In this document: positions 8,910 through 20,682 of the stretch, piece after piece
How positions within the stretch are numbered: position 1 is the first letter of the stretch
Layout of the letters: each line of letters begins with the position of its first letter
NCBI GenBank assembly: GCA_003427395.1
Contig: BFEA01000096.1
Location: 2,096,812 to 2,124,670, forward strand
Direction: 5' to 3'
DNA from: Chara braunii
Lineage: Eukaryota > Streptophyta > Charophyceae > Charales > Characeae
Length of the DNA: 27,859 nt
The notes under the pieces: model-generated
Databases searched by the model: none
What the model was told of the DNA's origin: nothing
The model's input: the letters and a program-made list of their open reading frames with translations, nothing else
Translations under genes and position numbers: made by a program

Positions 8910-9912
8910 AAACCATCCATATAGAGTAATACAATGAAGTAATGAGCCAATGTTGAAGCCCGTAGGCCACACCAACACAGTATCCAAAGTCGATCCTCTC
9001 TGTCTGGCGCCCAGCGCCCAACCTACTCTCCCCGACTATCCTACCTACAACAGGTTCACGCATCAGGCTCACTTCGACTCTCAAACACCAATGTATATGA
9101 TTGTCAACTCCATAGGCGACCTCTCTTCATGCACTAGGTACGTATCTCATCACCCTCAATCAAACCTTGATTACCCCACACTGCGCCTCCTTCCCTGAAG
9201 ACCACCAGGTCACCCGATGTACCCCCTGGCGCCCAGCAGCCCAGTTATGGCTGCCTACGCCCCGCTGTCCTACAGTGCCCCACTTCACCACTATGCGCCC
9301 CGTCAGCGCCCTTGGCAGCAGCGTAGCATCAAGCGAGAGCACAGCAACACTTCCGCATTGCCTGCACTGGCCATGATACCTGGCCTGGACTGCCCTACTC
9401 CTTTTTGTGGAAGTGGCAGCCTCTTGGATGCTGTGTGTGGCCTGGCTGGAAGCTTCAAGTAGCTTTTGGTTGGGCCTCGGACCTTGTGCCCAGGCCCGAG
9501 ACTACAGTTGAGGGCCTAGGCCCTTAACAGTTGGACACGACCTGAGTTTTCAAACTTGGGCTGTTTGCTACATTTGTGCAAGGCTCCCCGACAGGTGCGT
9601 CGATAGTACTGCTTTTGCAAAGGCTGATGACCGGCTTACCAATGTATCGGCCCTGCTTTGTGTGTATGTGCCCAGGTGCAACTGTCAAGGCATGGGCCAA
9701 CTGTATGACGCAACTCTGTGAGGCTCACGCGACTACCCAACCAACAAGCGTGCTACGAGAGCCTGACTATCCACATATGGAAATGTCGAATTTTGCCTCT
9801 GACAAACATTCAGACCCGCCTTCACTTAGGGTGGGCACTTGGCTTGATGAGGCCTTAGCCCAGATCATATGATCTCTGATAGGGCCCCTTGAGGGCTCGT
9901 TCCTCACACTGA

Positions 9913-10229
9913 AGTGTCTTGACAACAAAAACCCTCTATGCCCCTCCAACTCGGAGGTTGGGCCCCACTTTTAAGTAGAAATGAGGACTGCTTGCAGGCG
10001 ATCGTACTATTGGTTGTGACAGTTCGCACAAGCTTCTCACCCTAGCTTATTGAGGAATCAGGCCCCACTTTTGTTTTTTTTTTGTACACCCACCAGTACC
10101 TCACCCAGTTACCAGGTCCAACTTGTGGTCGGACCATTGCCGAGCCTCGATGTGATCCAATTAAATACTAACAAACCCCACAATCTTAATTCTCCTTTTT
10201 CAGGCATTCTCAGACATTCTTCTTCATGT
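9913..10229. other. Unassigned flank
   Basis: No gene or repeat is recognised apart from a short T run at about 10072-10083. Confidence 0.4.
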
Positions 10230-10395
10230 TAGTGGGATGCTGGACCCGTTTTTCAGCAAGTGATGCTCCCCACCAATAGATGGAGCCTTTCCCCAGGTGT
10301 TAGTGGTGTCTGCTCTTATCAGCAGCACTGACACTGGTGGGGGCGTGTTAAAAAAAACAAAACAAAAAAAAACAACGTTCTCCAAAAACAAAAAC
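10230..10395 (+). mobile_element. Poly(A)-tailed retroposon-like repeat, copy P2
   Basis: GGGATGCTGGACCCGTTTTTC... and GATGCTCC.CACCAATAGAT.GGAGC match copy P1 at 3451-3507 in the same orientation. The stem GCTGGA/TTCAGC with a 7-nt loop sits at 10239-10257. An A-rich tail (AAAACAAAACAAAA type) follows at about 10349-10375. Confidence 0.5.
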
Positions 10396-11689
10396 GAACA
10401 AAAGAGAATCAAACGTACCCATTACTGTCCCAGTTTAGGGGGGAGGAAGAGGGTGTGTGACGTTCAATCTCACACCCTCGTTTGTCTTCCGGTCGGCACG
10501 ATTAATTGTGCTGAATGTACCCCGAAAGACAACAAATTGGGGTGTGCCAAGGATTTTTGGAAAATTGAGTGTGAGGACACATATAGAGCTAAATTCCCGT
10601 GCGTGATTCCGGTTAGTGAGGAAGGGTCATTGTCGCTCAGGAAGAAAACGAGAGCCCGCAATTTTCAATCATCTATTCAATCCAAAAAGTACAACTGAAT
10701 CTCCACCGGGGCTAATGACCGTCTTTTAGAGTGGAATGGCGAAGGCAGGCATGTGGGATCTCATTTTCGAATTAGATCTCGACGTCGCTCGTCATAGAGT
10801 TTGGAATCCGACGTGGATGACCTCAGCCGGGTTGCTCATTCTTTGTGTTCGGACCTGGTACAATAATGCTCTACGTGGCGACATTCGTTGCATAGAGTGT
10901 TAGGCAATTGGGGAGTTACTGGCGCCTATGGGATGCTGATCAACTCATTGAACGACAATAGCAATGAGTACGAAGGGAAGTGGGTATCGGTAATGACAAA
11001 ACCAGCGCCTACGAACCCTGAGCACCTTTTCTCATGCGGAAAATAATATCGATCACCGATCTCGACGGCGACTTCTTGTACGTCCTACTCACAAACACGT
11101 GTCCTTTCCTCGTTATACGGAAATGGTCGTGATGGGGGTGCGGGAAGTCGTCACTCGGTCGGTTCGAAACAATCGGTCAAAATGGCATAAGCCAATTCCA
11201 AGTACGTTGTCGAGCGCATCGACTCTCGCCTTTTTGCAAAGTGCGGGAGCCTTTCCGTCCACGCAGGAGTAAACAAAACAAAAATAGAGACGACTCAGGA
11301 ACGGCGTCGAATATCCTGCGTGCCGCCAAGGCGAACACAGTCGTGTCATCCCTTCGCCGCTCTAGCCGGGTGCGCCACCTATATATTTCGCGGTCCCCTA
11401 TGACAGAATAGGTTCCCGTGGGGCATAAGCTTTCCTTCCCTAAGGCGCTGTCACCACCCTTAGGGGCGTATCCCTACCAAGCTACTGACCCACGTGCGAA
11501 AGCTTTTAGATGCAATCGTAGAGGTAAATCAACTGATGGAGTTTGCCCGTTCGCTGTAGTATAAATACGCTTGGTTAAATGCCTAGTGGACCCGGGCGTC
11601 GTTCGTTCCTAAGGGCATTGATCTCCTAAGTACGAAGCGTACGCCGGTCGACTACGACGGTCCCAACCAAGCGTGAGAAACCCATTTCA
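10396..11689. other. Unassigned interval with a small hairpin
   Basis: No recognised gene. An open frame runs to 10698 (+) with a Cys-containing end, but it starts in the poly(A) tail of the repeat and has no known motif. A perfect 9-bp stem GAGGGTGTG/CACACCCTC with a 13-nt loop lies at 10449-10479. Confidence 0.35.
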
Positions 11690-13080
11690 TCATAGTCCCT
11701 TAGACACACACTCAAAAGAAAGTTATAACAACCACATATAATTATATCAATGAGAGTCAACCGTAGTCAATAGAAATAAATATTCAATATGAAATGACAA
11801 CTAGGAGAATCTAAATCATCATTTGATACATCCAATAACACGATATTAAAATAAAATCCGACCACCCCAAGTTGAACTCCACAAGATAATCAAACAACCG
11901 CCAACAAGGAGTTGACTAACGACAATAATATTGATGCAACCGACAAGGTAATCGTATGCCTTAGTTTTCACTTGATGAAACGCGTTGCCAAAGTCATTCA
12001 TTCCAACCTATCATCGACCTAAGATTAGACATGCTCACATTCATCTCCATGCACTTCTAATCTTCTTAGATGACATGTTACTTTGCGGATGATTCTTGAT
12101 CAGGTGCATTGCTTGAAGTGTTTCATGTCTCTCCCTCTAGGAAGTGGTATGGGGTACTCCTCCTCCTCGCCCGAGCACAAAACTCGGTTCTCAAAAGTCG
12201 GGTTGTCTTCACCGAATCAGCAAAGTACCCCCCCGTAGAATGGTCCACTCTGGGTCGATAGTAGGGCCGACTTTTAAAGCAACGAACCCCTGCCCCAGAT
12301 GCTTCCTAGAGATAGAGGATGTGTCAAATGCAAGTTGCTTTCAGTTATTTTCATTTCTCCTACGTTCAAGGTATCTTGGAAAAGAAACAGAAAGAGATAG
12401 AGAATGAGAATCATTTGGGACAAGTATAGGTAGATAAGGTCGTTCGGGATAGAATGGGTCAATCCTCGAAAAAAACTAAGTCTGATTATCTTCAACTTTA
12501 TTATAATTACAAGGTTTTTCCTTTTTACAGTGCCCATTGAAATTATTCACTCCAAAATTTAAATACTCTTGCCATGCGGGAAAGTGAAAGATAAAAACAG
12601 GACAATCATTTTCTTCATCTCAAATAAGTATAATCAATCTCCTTCGCAAGCATCCTTCTACCTACCTGCACACCAAGCTAGAGAACAAGTTCAAAAGAAA
12701 ACAATACAATCCTATACTCAAGTCAGACTTTTTCATTCACATGCATGACTCGCACAACTTACTCTACCTTTTCTTTTGAACATTCAAAACAAACAGGGTC
12801 AAGCAAAGTGTGGGTTCACACAAGTGTGAAGAGAAATATGAATCAATCAACTAACTTTGAGTGAAGTTTGACCCTCTCACTCAAGAAAACTGAGTAATAT
12901 TCCAATCAAACGTAAATGGTCACCGCCGAGTATGAAAATATGCAGCCCACATGAAAATACGTGGCCCACAACTCCACAGGTTGTGGCGTTTCTTTTCAGC
13001 CATGGTCCACGTCCTCTCTGAAGTACTCAAAAGAACAGAGGTTGGGCCACAAAAAAACTCAAGCGAAATAGCCCTCTAGG
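11690..13080. other. AT-rich interval without genes
   Basis: Base composition drops visibly in GC compared with both sides, and stop codons are frequent in all frames. No repeat in this window matches it. It could be intronic or old intergenic DNA. Confidence 0.4.
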
Positions 13081-13620
13081 AGGGTGTTCCCACAAATGAG
13101 TTTTCACGTGGTTCCAATGTCCCAAACTGGTCCCTGCTTAGACCAGTCTCAACGTCCCGAATTGTCTCAACATTGTCCCAACTACACTTTAACCACCAAG
13201 GATGCTTCCCAACCAACCGCAAGTCCACGCCGCCTCCAATCACCATACCCGCTCACAATAATCACACCAATATGTACGTCCCGATCTCAAAACCAGACCC
13301 ACTTGGACCCAAAATGGTCCCAGATGGTCCCAATGTAGTCCCTCACCATCGCCCCCAATATCAGATGGTTCGGAACTCAAAACCACTCGGACTGCGTGCC
13401 GCAAAAAAAATAAAGGTGGTCGTTGCTCAAAACTGCATGTGTCGTGAGCCTCAATGACTACTGCCGCATGCACTCACTCTGCACTCTTTTCATGCCGCCG
13501 GCCCATGCACCACAGGCGCACAGACCCAATTGTGCACCAACTCTACACAATCCCAACCACATACCAGCGCTAGCCCAACCTCTACATCATGGTGAAATTC
13601 ATGACAACCGCTGCACACCA

Positions 13621-13855
13621 CAAAAATTAACAGCGGAATTGTCGCTCGCCGTCGTTGCTAAAACTGGTACCACGGTCATCCAATAGCACCGCCGCATGCT
13701 CACATACCACTGCCGCACAATCCCAAATGTACACCAGTGTCCATACTACCGCCGGATCATGAGAGAATAGTCCACCATTACCACGCACATCAAAAATTAA
13801 AAGCGGGACTGCCGCTCGCCGCGCCTTCGAAACAAGTACCATGCTGCCATGCCAA
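13621..13855. repeat. Old tandem duplication (period 170 bp)
   Basis: CAAAAATTAA(C/A)AGCGG is followed by GCTCGCCG at 13621 and again at 13791, with further matches downstream (GTACCA). Both lie in a C-rich, GCCGC-rich stretch (about 13420-13930). The apparent open frames here have low complexity and are not called as genes. Confidence 0.6.
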
Positions 13856-13939
13856 AAAAAATTGGCAGTCGTGCCACAATTTTGACAGCGTAACCTCACA
13901 AAAAAAATATTGTCGCTGTCGTGCCGCCAAACGGACAGC

Positions 13940-14608
13940 ACCTCCCCTTAGGGAGACCTTGATGTCGCCTGTCTCTCCCCCAAGTGCTTTTGTAGACCTC
14001 CTACACTTTGCCAGCACTCCCTCACTACAGCAGCATGAAGAAGCCAGCCAGCATTCGCACCAAGTGAATGCCCCAACAACACTGCCACAAGTGTGAGGCT
14101 GTTGGGTGGAGTGCTGGCTTTTAGAGTCAGCCGAAGGCATGTGGGCAGTTGCTTTGCCCACAGCCAGGCAAAATTCGTCGGTGCTCCTGGCCCTCGATCT
14201 AAATCAACAGCCAGGGGCTCGATGCCTTGGTTTTCCCCTAGGGGAACCAAGGTCCTCAACCCCTAGAAGTACCTGCCCATTTTCCAAGGCCAGGTACTCC
14301 TGGAAATGGCTGAACTTAACCACTTACTGTTGTTTGCTCAAAACGAACAGGCACAGTCCTAGCATCCCCTAGAACCTTCTGGGACTGCACGTGTTCTTAG
14401 GCCACGACCATATTCGCGGCCGTTACTTTTTTCTTCTTCTTTTTCTCCTCTCTTCTTCTTCTTCCTGCCACCTCATTTTCCCCTTAGTCGTTTTATGGAG
14501 TCAACTATAGTCAAGCCTAACAGGGTTCTCTTCTCCTATCTTGCTGCAGCCCTCGCCCGCACCCGACCGCCAGCAGTGCCAGGTTCGGGCGTTGTTGCTA
14601 GCAGCCTG

Positions 14609-14611
<3 letters not shown>
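13940..14611. other. Unassigned interval, pyrimidine-rich end
   Basis: No gene recognised. Between 14425 and 14470 the sequence is a TTCTTC-type pyrimidine tract that leads towards the CT microsatellite. Confidence 0.35.

Positions 14612-14694
<83 letters not shown>
14612..14694. repeat. (CT)n microsatellite
   Basis: About 41 CT units without interruption. Ser-Leu or Arg-Glu repeat frames across it are artefacts. Confidence 0.98.
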
Positions 14695-14698
<4 letters not shown>

Positions 14699-14872
14699 CC
14701 TGAAACCGAAAAGGTTTGTACTACGCTCATGTGTCGCGACAAACACCATAATCAATCTCTAGTGTAGGGTAAGAAATTAACCCAGCGCAGATCGTTCACA
14801 ACTGTAACTTTTAAGAAGTTCGGACTGAAGAATTGTAGATTAAACTTTGATTGGATGCCTGCCAAAGGGCCG

Positions 14873-14938
14873 TCTGAATATTATCTGAATGTTATCTGAA
14901 TAATGTTTGAATAATGTCCGAGTATCGTCTGAGTAAGC
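14873..14938. repeat. Six-unit minisatellite with exact 11-bp period
   Basis: TCTGA (or TTTGA, TCCGA) starts at 14873, 14884, 14895, 14906, 14917 and 14928, each followed by (A/G)T(A/G)..-type sequence. The consensus is about TCTGAATAATG. Spacing never varies although the units have diverged. Confidence 0.9.
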
Positions 14939-17163
14939 ACTGATATACTGAGTGACCAAACCATGAATTCACATCTCATCATACTGCAAGAGAAGCTGCA
15001 AACTGTTGTTGTTCAGATGCTAATGGAGTTACGGAGATGATGATTCGAGCACTACTGAGCTCATGCGAGCTTTGCCCTGGCCTGTTTCACCGTTTCTAGA
15101 GAGGAACTGGTACTGTGCAGTTTGCGATCACGTCCATAGAAGTAGGTTACGTACTCTGTATTCTCTCTCTCCTGCCCTCTTGACTGCACTCCCTCTGGGT
15201 TTGTCTGTGAAATTCCATGTCCCGACATGCACGATCCTCCCAGTTTTCATACTTTTCCAGGACAACTGTGCTTTTCATCACGAGGATCTCCCCTTCCTTC
15301 ATGACTGTTCTCACGTCCAGACCGGACAGCAAGCTCTACGGCCAGGACACATAGCCACTTTCAACCCTGGAGTAGTTGACACTAACTACGACGTTTGATA
15401 ATTATTGAGGATTTTTTGAGAGGGTCATATACCGCCATTCCTAAAAAAGGTCGAAGCGTGGGTTGGTTGGCAGGATGACAATCCAACTAGTTGTAGTTCT
15501 GTTGAGCGTTCTGCGCTGGTTTACTAACCAGAGACGACTAAGTTACTTCTCTCAAAAGTAGACACCGATGCAAGGGGCCGCTTCTCGTAAGAGGGGAAAA
15601 CCTCAGGAGGTATGATAGAAGTTCAATCCCTATGAGGTGACCTCACGGGCCCCTAGACTCAGCTGGTAACCATCTACCGTTTGGATCCGTGGTTTGTCTG
15701 TCGGAAACGGAAGCGACTGAGTACTGATGAATTCTGGTCGGAGGTCCTCAATTAACTTCAGGGTCTGAACACTATCTGCGCACTTACCGAACGCTCATAA
15801 TCTCGGTTGAAACCTCCGGATAACTCAGATAGCTTAGCCAAGCTCGGGTACAAGCATTAGTGTTGAAACTGATCTCAAAGTGAGAGAAGGAAAAGGCGAC
15901 CGAATGACAATAAATTTTGCTCAAGGCTCTCTGATAGCCCTTTCTGATATTGTCGAATCAACAGATTGTTGAGCACTAGTTATTCGGAAGGTACTGAATG
16001 TCGGTCACTTATTGCAGAGCATTGGGTGTTGCCTGCTTGATAGCCCGTAGTAGTACTGTTCTTCTAATTGCACAGCCAAAGAAACCACTCTAATTGTTCG
16101 CACTCTAAAGACGTTGATACACAGTATCTAGCTAACAATCTGTCCTATGGCAGCACCAAGTGGTGGAGCATGGCACTAACCGGTCCAAAACGGCTACCAC
16201 ATGCACTGGGTTAAGCCCAGTTGTCAATGGCAACCGGAGCCTTAGAACTCTGTTTCCGGGGTGACTCAGAGCCCATCTTACAGTAATTCCCGTTCGTAGA
16301 GAGCGTGATAAAGCCCGACCTTCATGCCAGGTCAGGAATTAGCACAGAAAGTCACGTAATAGAAACGGATAAGAACGAAGCAAATATCGCGGGACTGGAG
16401 TGATGTGAGTCTGTTCTTTCTCTCCTTTTTTTTTTTTTTTTTTTTTTAATTAACCCGGTTTAAGACTTTAACTAGTACGTGATCGCTTCAGTTACCACTA
16501 AAGAGTAGCCCTCGGGGAGTTTTACCCTTGGTTACTGTACTACTGTGACGCAGGGTTTCATTCACTTAGCTCTTTAACTATCCCTCGTTCTCACTACCTA
16601 TTCAGGCACTACTTAAAGTAACTCATCCCAACGTAACCAGAGGTCAGTCACCATCAAGCAAGAATTTAGCCAACAAGTAGGCGATCCTCCCTAAGACAGA
16701 TCTCCTTCGACTCATTGACCATGACTATCTCAGACAAATAATTAACAATTAAGAGAGAGATGAGAGGAGGAAAACAAAACAAAATTGATAATGGAATTCC
16801 CTTATCTGGTCAGCTCGACGTGAATGGTCCAACATTACTGATAAAACCTCAGACCTCAAGTTTCAATTCTTCGCATAGCTGACTCTGTCTTATTTTCCTC
16901 TTTCACTGGGAAGTCGAAGAGTCCCTCTGAAAATGATCACGGGTAGGACCCAACGAGCTTGAGCCTCTCTTACCATCTTCCAGCCTGACCACCCGCTAAA
17001 CTTTGTTCTCGGTAGCTCATCGACAAAACATGGAGAATTGAAATCTAGTTACCCACTCCTCTTAACTTCGTCTCAACCAATAATCTCAAGCACTTCGATA
17101 TCGAAGCGATAGCAATCGGAGCTGAGTTCTGAGTATTTAGTCAGAGCACACCATCCAACGACG
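14939..17163. other. Long unassigned interval
   Basis: No long open frame or known repeat in 2.2 kb. A T21 run at 16426-16446 could be the poly(A) end of a minus-strand retroposon, but no head with Pol III boxes was identified to its right. Confidence 0.35.
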
Positions 17164-17640
17164 TCAACTCGCTATCCACGTGTAGTATTTGTGCCACCGC
17201 AGAGCATGATGAGTCTGTTCTATTAAGGAGGCCCGCAAAAGAAGATGAGTTACTTCCGAAGATGAGCAACTTCCTTTTGTAATGGTAGCAAGAATCTCCC
17301 TGCCCCTGCACCGTAACTCGCTTCTTCGCACACTCGCCAACACTTTGGCTAATTGGATCTTGACGCCAACCAGAACTCGCAATCTCAAGATCGGACCATG
17401 CATGCCATTGAGCTGAAATAACTGATATCGACCGTAAGTTGCATGAGGTCTCAACTTATAGAGAGATGACCCCCACTGAGTCACCTCCCTACTTGTCCCG
17501 CCCCACCTCGCTTTCACTGAGTCCAGACTACTATCACACCAATTACACATAGACTGTGTCACGCACACGCGAAGCCTCTCCTCGCTCGTCCATCCCAAAC
17601 AATCTGTGGTCTCAACTCCAAGGCGAACCCTTCTCCTCAT
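17164..17640 (-). pseudogene. Possible relic of a retroelement integrase C-terminus
   Basis: A 158-codon minus-strand frame contains WGSSLYKLRPHATYGRYQLF followed by QLNGMHGPILRLRVLVGVKI. This resembles the pattern of Ty3/gypsy integrase C-termini, in which a tight-turn strand (GxYxLxxLDG) is followed by a hydrophobic segment and (N/K)R(L/I)K. No catalytic core is seen upstream on the minus strand. The match is by pattern only, and chance is a real alternative in a region otherwise without coding signal. Confidence 0.2.
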
Positions 17641-18653
17641 TACACACTTGGGATAAAGCGTGGTAGAGCAGTCCTCTTACTACTGGCGTTAACCAATCTC
17701 TCACGGTGACATGTTCGACATGTCTCACTCTACGCTCTAGCGCGCCACCTCTTGTGCGTTCATTTACTACTACCCCTGTCGTCAAAACGTATCGCTTTTC
17801 ACGTCTTTTGAGACTGACCCCAGAAGGTATTCAACGCCCCTCGCTACCTGGTACTGGCTCTCCCTCTCGCGCATTCACCGAGTGAGGGCAACTGGTTTTC
17901 GCCATTCGCACGTTGCACGCACACACTGGGCGTCCCCACTCACTTGTAAAGTGCCTCTTGTCTTCTCACTGCTGGTGAGAAACGGCCTTAGAGTCTCTCT
18001 TTCTCTGCCTTTCTCTTGATCCGTGGGACTTCTGAGACGTCTTAACCGCTAGCGCTGCCATCAGATCCCAGTCTCTCTCTCTCGTATCCCAATCTTCTCT
18101 CTCCCATTATCACGAGGTCCTGTCCAAGAGGCCAAGTTAGCCACCGCGCCGCGCCCGTAACTCTCTACCATCTCTCCTCTTCTCGTTTTCTCTCACGCTC
18201 GTGTCTCTCTCTCTCTCATACACGTGCCTTAACTCCTGATCCACCACCACAACGAGAAAACTCACCGCAACTCAGCAGACGCAAAACGTCATGCGAGAAA
18301 CATTGAAGCAGTGGTTGACGTCAACTAAACGAGTCACTCAAGTAACCCACTCTCTGCCCTGATCTTGGCTACTCAGTGCCTCTGGTTCTGTTGCCGAGAA
18401 ACTGCTCTGCTAATGCAGGAAACTAACACAACACCCCGCTGATCACATGCTAGCTAGCTTAGATGCGCGCACAAAGCCTCCTGCTTTGGGAAGTGAGCAT
18501 AGTGCCCGATGACAGAGCCACAAAAAGGCCCCTCTCAATGCGCTGCACTAGTTAGATAGGTGACATCGCCGACCAATGAAGAGAGAGTCTGTGCCCCCCC
18601 TTTCTCTGTAGCATTCAACAGACGCGCGCACTACACGTAGGCAACTGTTGACG
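17641..18653. other. Unassigned interval with two identical 12-bp palindromes at its right
   Basis: Mostly pyrimidine-rich (TCTCTC-type) sequence. The palindrome GTTGACGTCAAC occurs at 18314-18325 and 18647-18658 and includes the bZIP-type core TGACGTCA. Another short perfect inverted repeat, GACATGT-TCG-ACATGTC, lies near 17706-17722. Confidence 0.5.
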
Positions 18654-19330
18654 TCAACTGCATCGCGCCCGCCCAAACATTTTCTTCTTTTCTTTGACCT
18701 TCTTCTCTCCTACTGCCCCTGGGCCGTGCACGTGTAGCCAGCGTACGTGCGTAACTCTCTCGAGCTCAGCCCAACTAGTATTCGCGCTCAACGGTGCTGC
18801 CCCTGTTGGCTTCGCTCTGCCCCGGGCCAAACTGGCCTCGAGCATGTCCTCCACTGGTCCCCCCAGCGGATGATTTCGGCGAATCTGATCCAGTCCATGC
18901 CAGGACTGGACATCCGCCTCTCGGTCGCTCATCTCTGACTCCCCTTTAGAGTCTCTATCATTGTGCTGCACCTCTCTGGTCGTGGTACCGGTCGACGAGT
19001 CGTCTTCGTGGTATGTGACCGTCACTCGCATGCCTGCAGCCACCTCGTCACGCCTGCATCTGCGCTCTGCTCTGTTACGTGCCTCAGTAATCGCGGCCTG
19101 CAACCTCTCATCCCTTCTCATCTCTTGTTCCCTGTGACCACACACATTGATCTTTAATCTCACTTCACCTTCTGGCTTTCCGTAAGTCAATATGGCCTCC
19201 ACTATAGTGCTTTTTTCGTCCTCGCGCTCCCACATCCAAGAATACTTCATGTACCTGGGCCTGTAACCACGCAGGCCGTCTCAGTCTGCCATAGCCACAT
19301 TTCAGGATAGCCAGGTACCTGGCTCACACG
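18654..19330 (-). pseudogene. Degenerate coding relic, unknown product
   Basis: A 198-codon minus-strand frame from 19250 is rich in charged residues (TYGKPEGEVRLKI, then a long Arg/Glu-rich helix-like stretch and an acidic, Ser/Thr-rich part). Upstream of its first Met (to about 19330) another frame reads CELFERVSQVPGYPEMWLWQ, which looks continuous in sense, so a frameshift is likely. It could be a gag-like or host-derived relic. No zinc knuckle or other diagnostic motif is present. Confidence 0.25.
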
Positions 19331-20566
19331 CTCAAACAGCTCACACTGACTCCCAATATTCCGCCTTCTGGCCTCAGACTATTGACATTAGCGCAGCAAA
19401 ATAGCCTGCGAGCGCCCACTGACTAGCCCCTAAACAGCCAACCTTTCTCCCCCTTTTGTAGGCTCTCCTCATACCGAGATCCCCACGCTCTAAACGAGGG
19501 GTTTGAGTATTTTTCCGATCGCTGTATCTTAACACTCTATAACCTCTTAAATTAATAAACTTAGAGCAAAATACACAAGAAGGGGAAAAGAAAGGCGAGA
19601 CGCCAACGGGCAGAGCGGATTCCAACTGCCATCCACTAGTCAGCCTTAGACGCGAAGTATCTGCTGGCTTGACACCATGATCCCATAACAGGATACCAAC
19701 GACACACCTTTTCTCTCCAAAACAAGCCGTCGGTCTACCGCTATTGGGTACCCGTGTCCGATGGCAAGGAGGGGGCTTATGACCCTCCACGGGCGGGTGA
19801 TAAGCCTCCTACCAAGGCGGCCGCGGGTCCTCCCATTTCGGGGTCCTATACCAGTTGCACCTCACGATTCAAGCTCGCAGCAGCCGGAGTGAGGGCAAGA
19901 CAGTCTTAGCCACTCGTACTTAGTTCAGAACTCGAAAGTAGACCGTTCGTTCCCCCGCGAAACGACAAGGGGGACTCAATTTCCCCTGGGACAAATCTGA
20001 ATAAAGCAGGAAAATAATAAATAAAGGAACCGGTATCGCCTGGATCCGTCAGATCACTCACTACAGTAGCGACGGTCCAGGTCTTAGCGGAGGTCTGACT
20101 CACACCTTTCTCTCACTTCTACGTTTTCTCTTTTTATTTTTCTTTTCCTTAGCCCCTTTTCCAACTGATCGTGACAGCGGCTCCATGCATCCAACCCATA
20201 ACCCGACTAGGAGGCACTCGGCACGTAGTAGATAGTATCGCGCCTGCCTCTTTACTATCACGTCCTAGGGCGAGCCCGGCGGCTACCGCGGCTGTAGGCC
20301 GGTAGTGCTCTGCTGTACAGCAGGGCACTGATCCTGCATGAACCAATGGAATGTCCTGTGGCGCACCCTTTGCCAGGGCAAACGCCACTTGGACTGGCCC
20401 ACATCGAGGTACAGCTCAGGTACCAGGCCTGTAGGAGTTCGGAACACGCCTAGCGAGCAGCGGACATCAGGACAGGGAACTGGTACAGGGCAGGACTCTG
20501 GCACACAAAGGAGGGTCGGGACACCACGCCCTCCGACAACGTGCCGATCTACCAATTTGACATTGT
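19331..20566. other. Unassigned interval
   Basis: Short overlapping frames on both strands, none recognised. No repeat matched elsewhere in the window. Confidence 0.35.
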
Positions 20567-20682
20567 ATCTCCGGGGATGCTGGAGCCGTTTTCCAGCAGG
20601 TAATTTAAAATTTATTTATAAAAAAAAAAAGAACACTGGAAAAGAAAAAAGAACACTAGAAAAAAAAAAAAAAAAAAAAAAG
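20567..20682 (+). mobile_element. Poly(A)-tailed retroposon-like repeat, copy P3 (short)
   Basis: GGGATGCTGGAGCCGTTTTC CAGCAGG at 20574-20600 matches the hairpin part of copies P1 and P2. The stem is GCTGGA/TCCAGC with a 7-nt loop (20579-20597). A-rich sequence follows, including a tandem GAACACTRGAAAA unit and an A run ending at 20682. The middle block of P1/P2 is absent. Confidence 0.45.

Larger units (their letters stand above)
3687..9906 (-). mobile_element. Decayed Ty3/gypsy LTR retrotransposon
   Basis: Direct repeats at 3687-4525 and 8082-9656 (the latter interrupted) flank a minus-strand pol region with the order RT, RNase H, integrase, the order of Ty3/gypsy elements. A PBS resembling initiator-Met tRNA lies just inside the right LTR. 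The LTR edge shared by both copies is TGCAAGG (TG...CA rule when read on either strand). If the 5' LTR extends to 9906, the hexamer CACTGA is found just outside both ends (3681-3686 and 9907-9912), a candidate target duplication. Gag and a recognisable protease are missing, since only about 650 bp lie between PBS and the first pol-like frame. Stops, frameshifts, a lost RNase H aspartate and a deletion at the integrase/3' LTR junction make the copy inactive. By eye the LTRs are about nine-tenths identical over an inspected stretch of about 225 bp. Confidence 0.85.
8082..9906 (-). repeat. 5' LTR, interrupted by a nested element
   Basis: Homology with the 3' LTR starts at 8082 and is broken at 8193-8909 by an insertion. 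It resumes at 8919 and ends at 9656, where the 3' LTR is truncated. The outer end is placed at 9906 because the minus strand then begins TGAGGAACG and is followed by CACTGA, the same hexamer as outside the other LTR. A perfect 14-bp palindrome AGATCATATGATCT (9862-9875) lies in the presumed U3. The 8082-9656 part is certain; the outer 250 bp are inferred. Confidence 0.65.

Noticed and set aside
10297-10698. 133-codon frame with Cys-containing end
   Set aside because: It begins within the A-rich tail of a repeat, shows no known motif and has no supporting context.
14495-14767. Frames across the CT microsatellite (Ser-Leu or Arg-Glu repeats)
   Set aside because: Microsatellite translation, on both strands, not a protein.
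16426-16446. T21 run as the poly(A) tail of a third composite retroposon
   Set aside because: No shared pre-tail block and no tRNA-like head found to the right.
17650-17735. Plus-strand tRNA-like sequence (GTGGTAGAGCAG ... GTTCGACATG)
   Set aside because: A box lacks several D-loop bases, the supposed T-arm is part of a simple palindrome and no acceptor pairing is visible.
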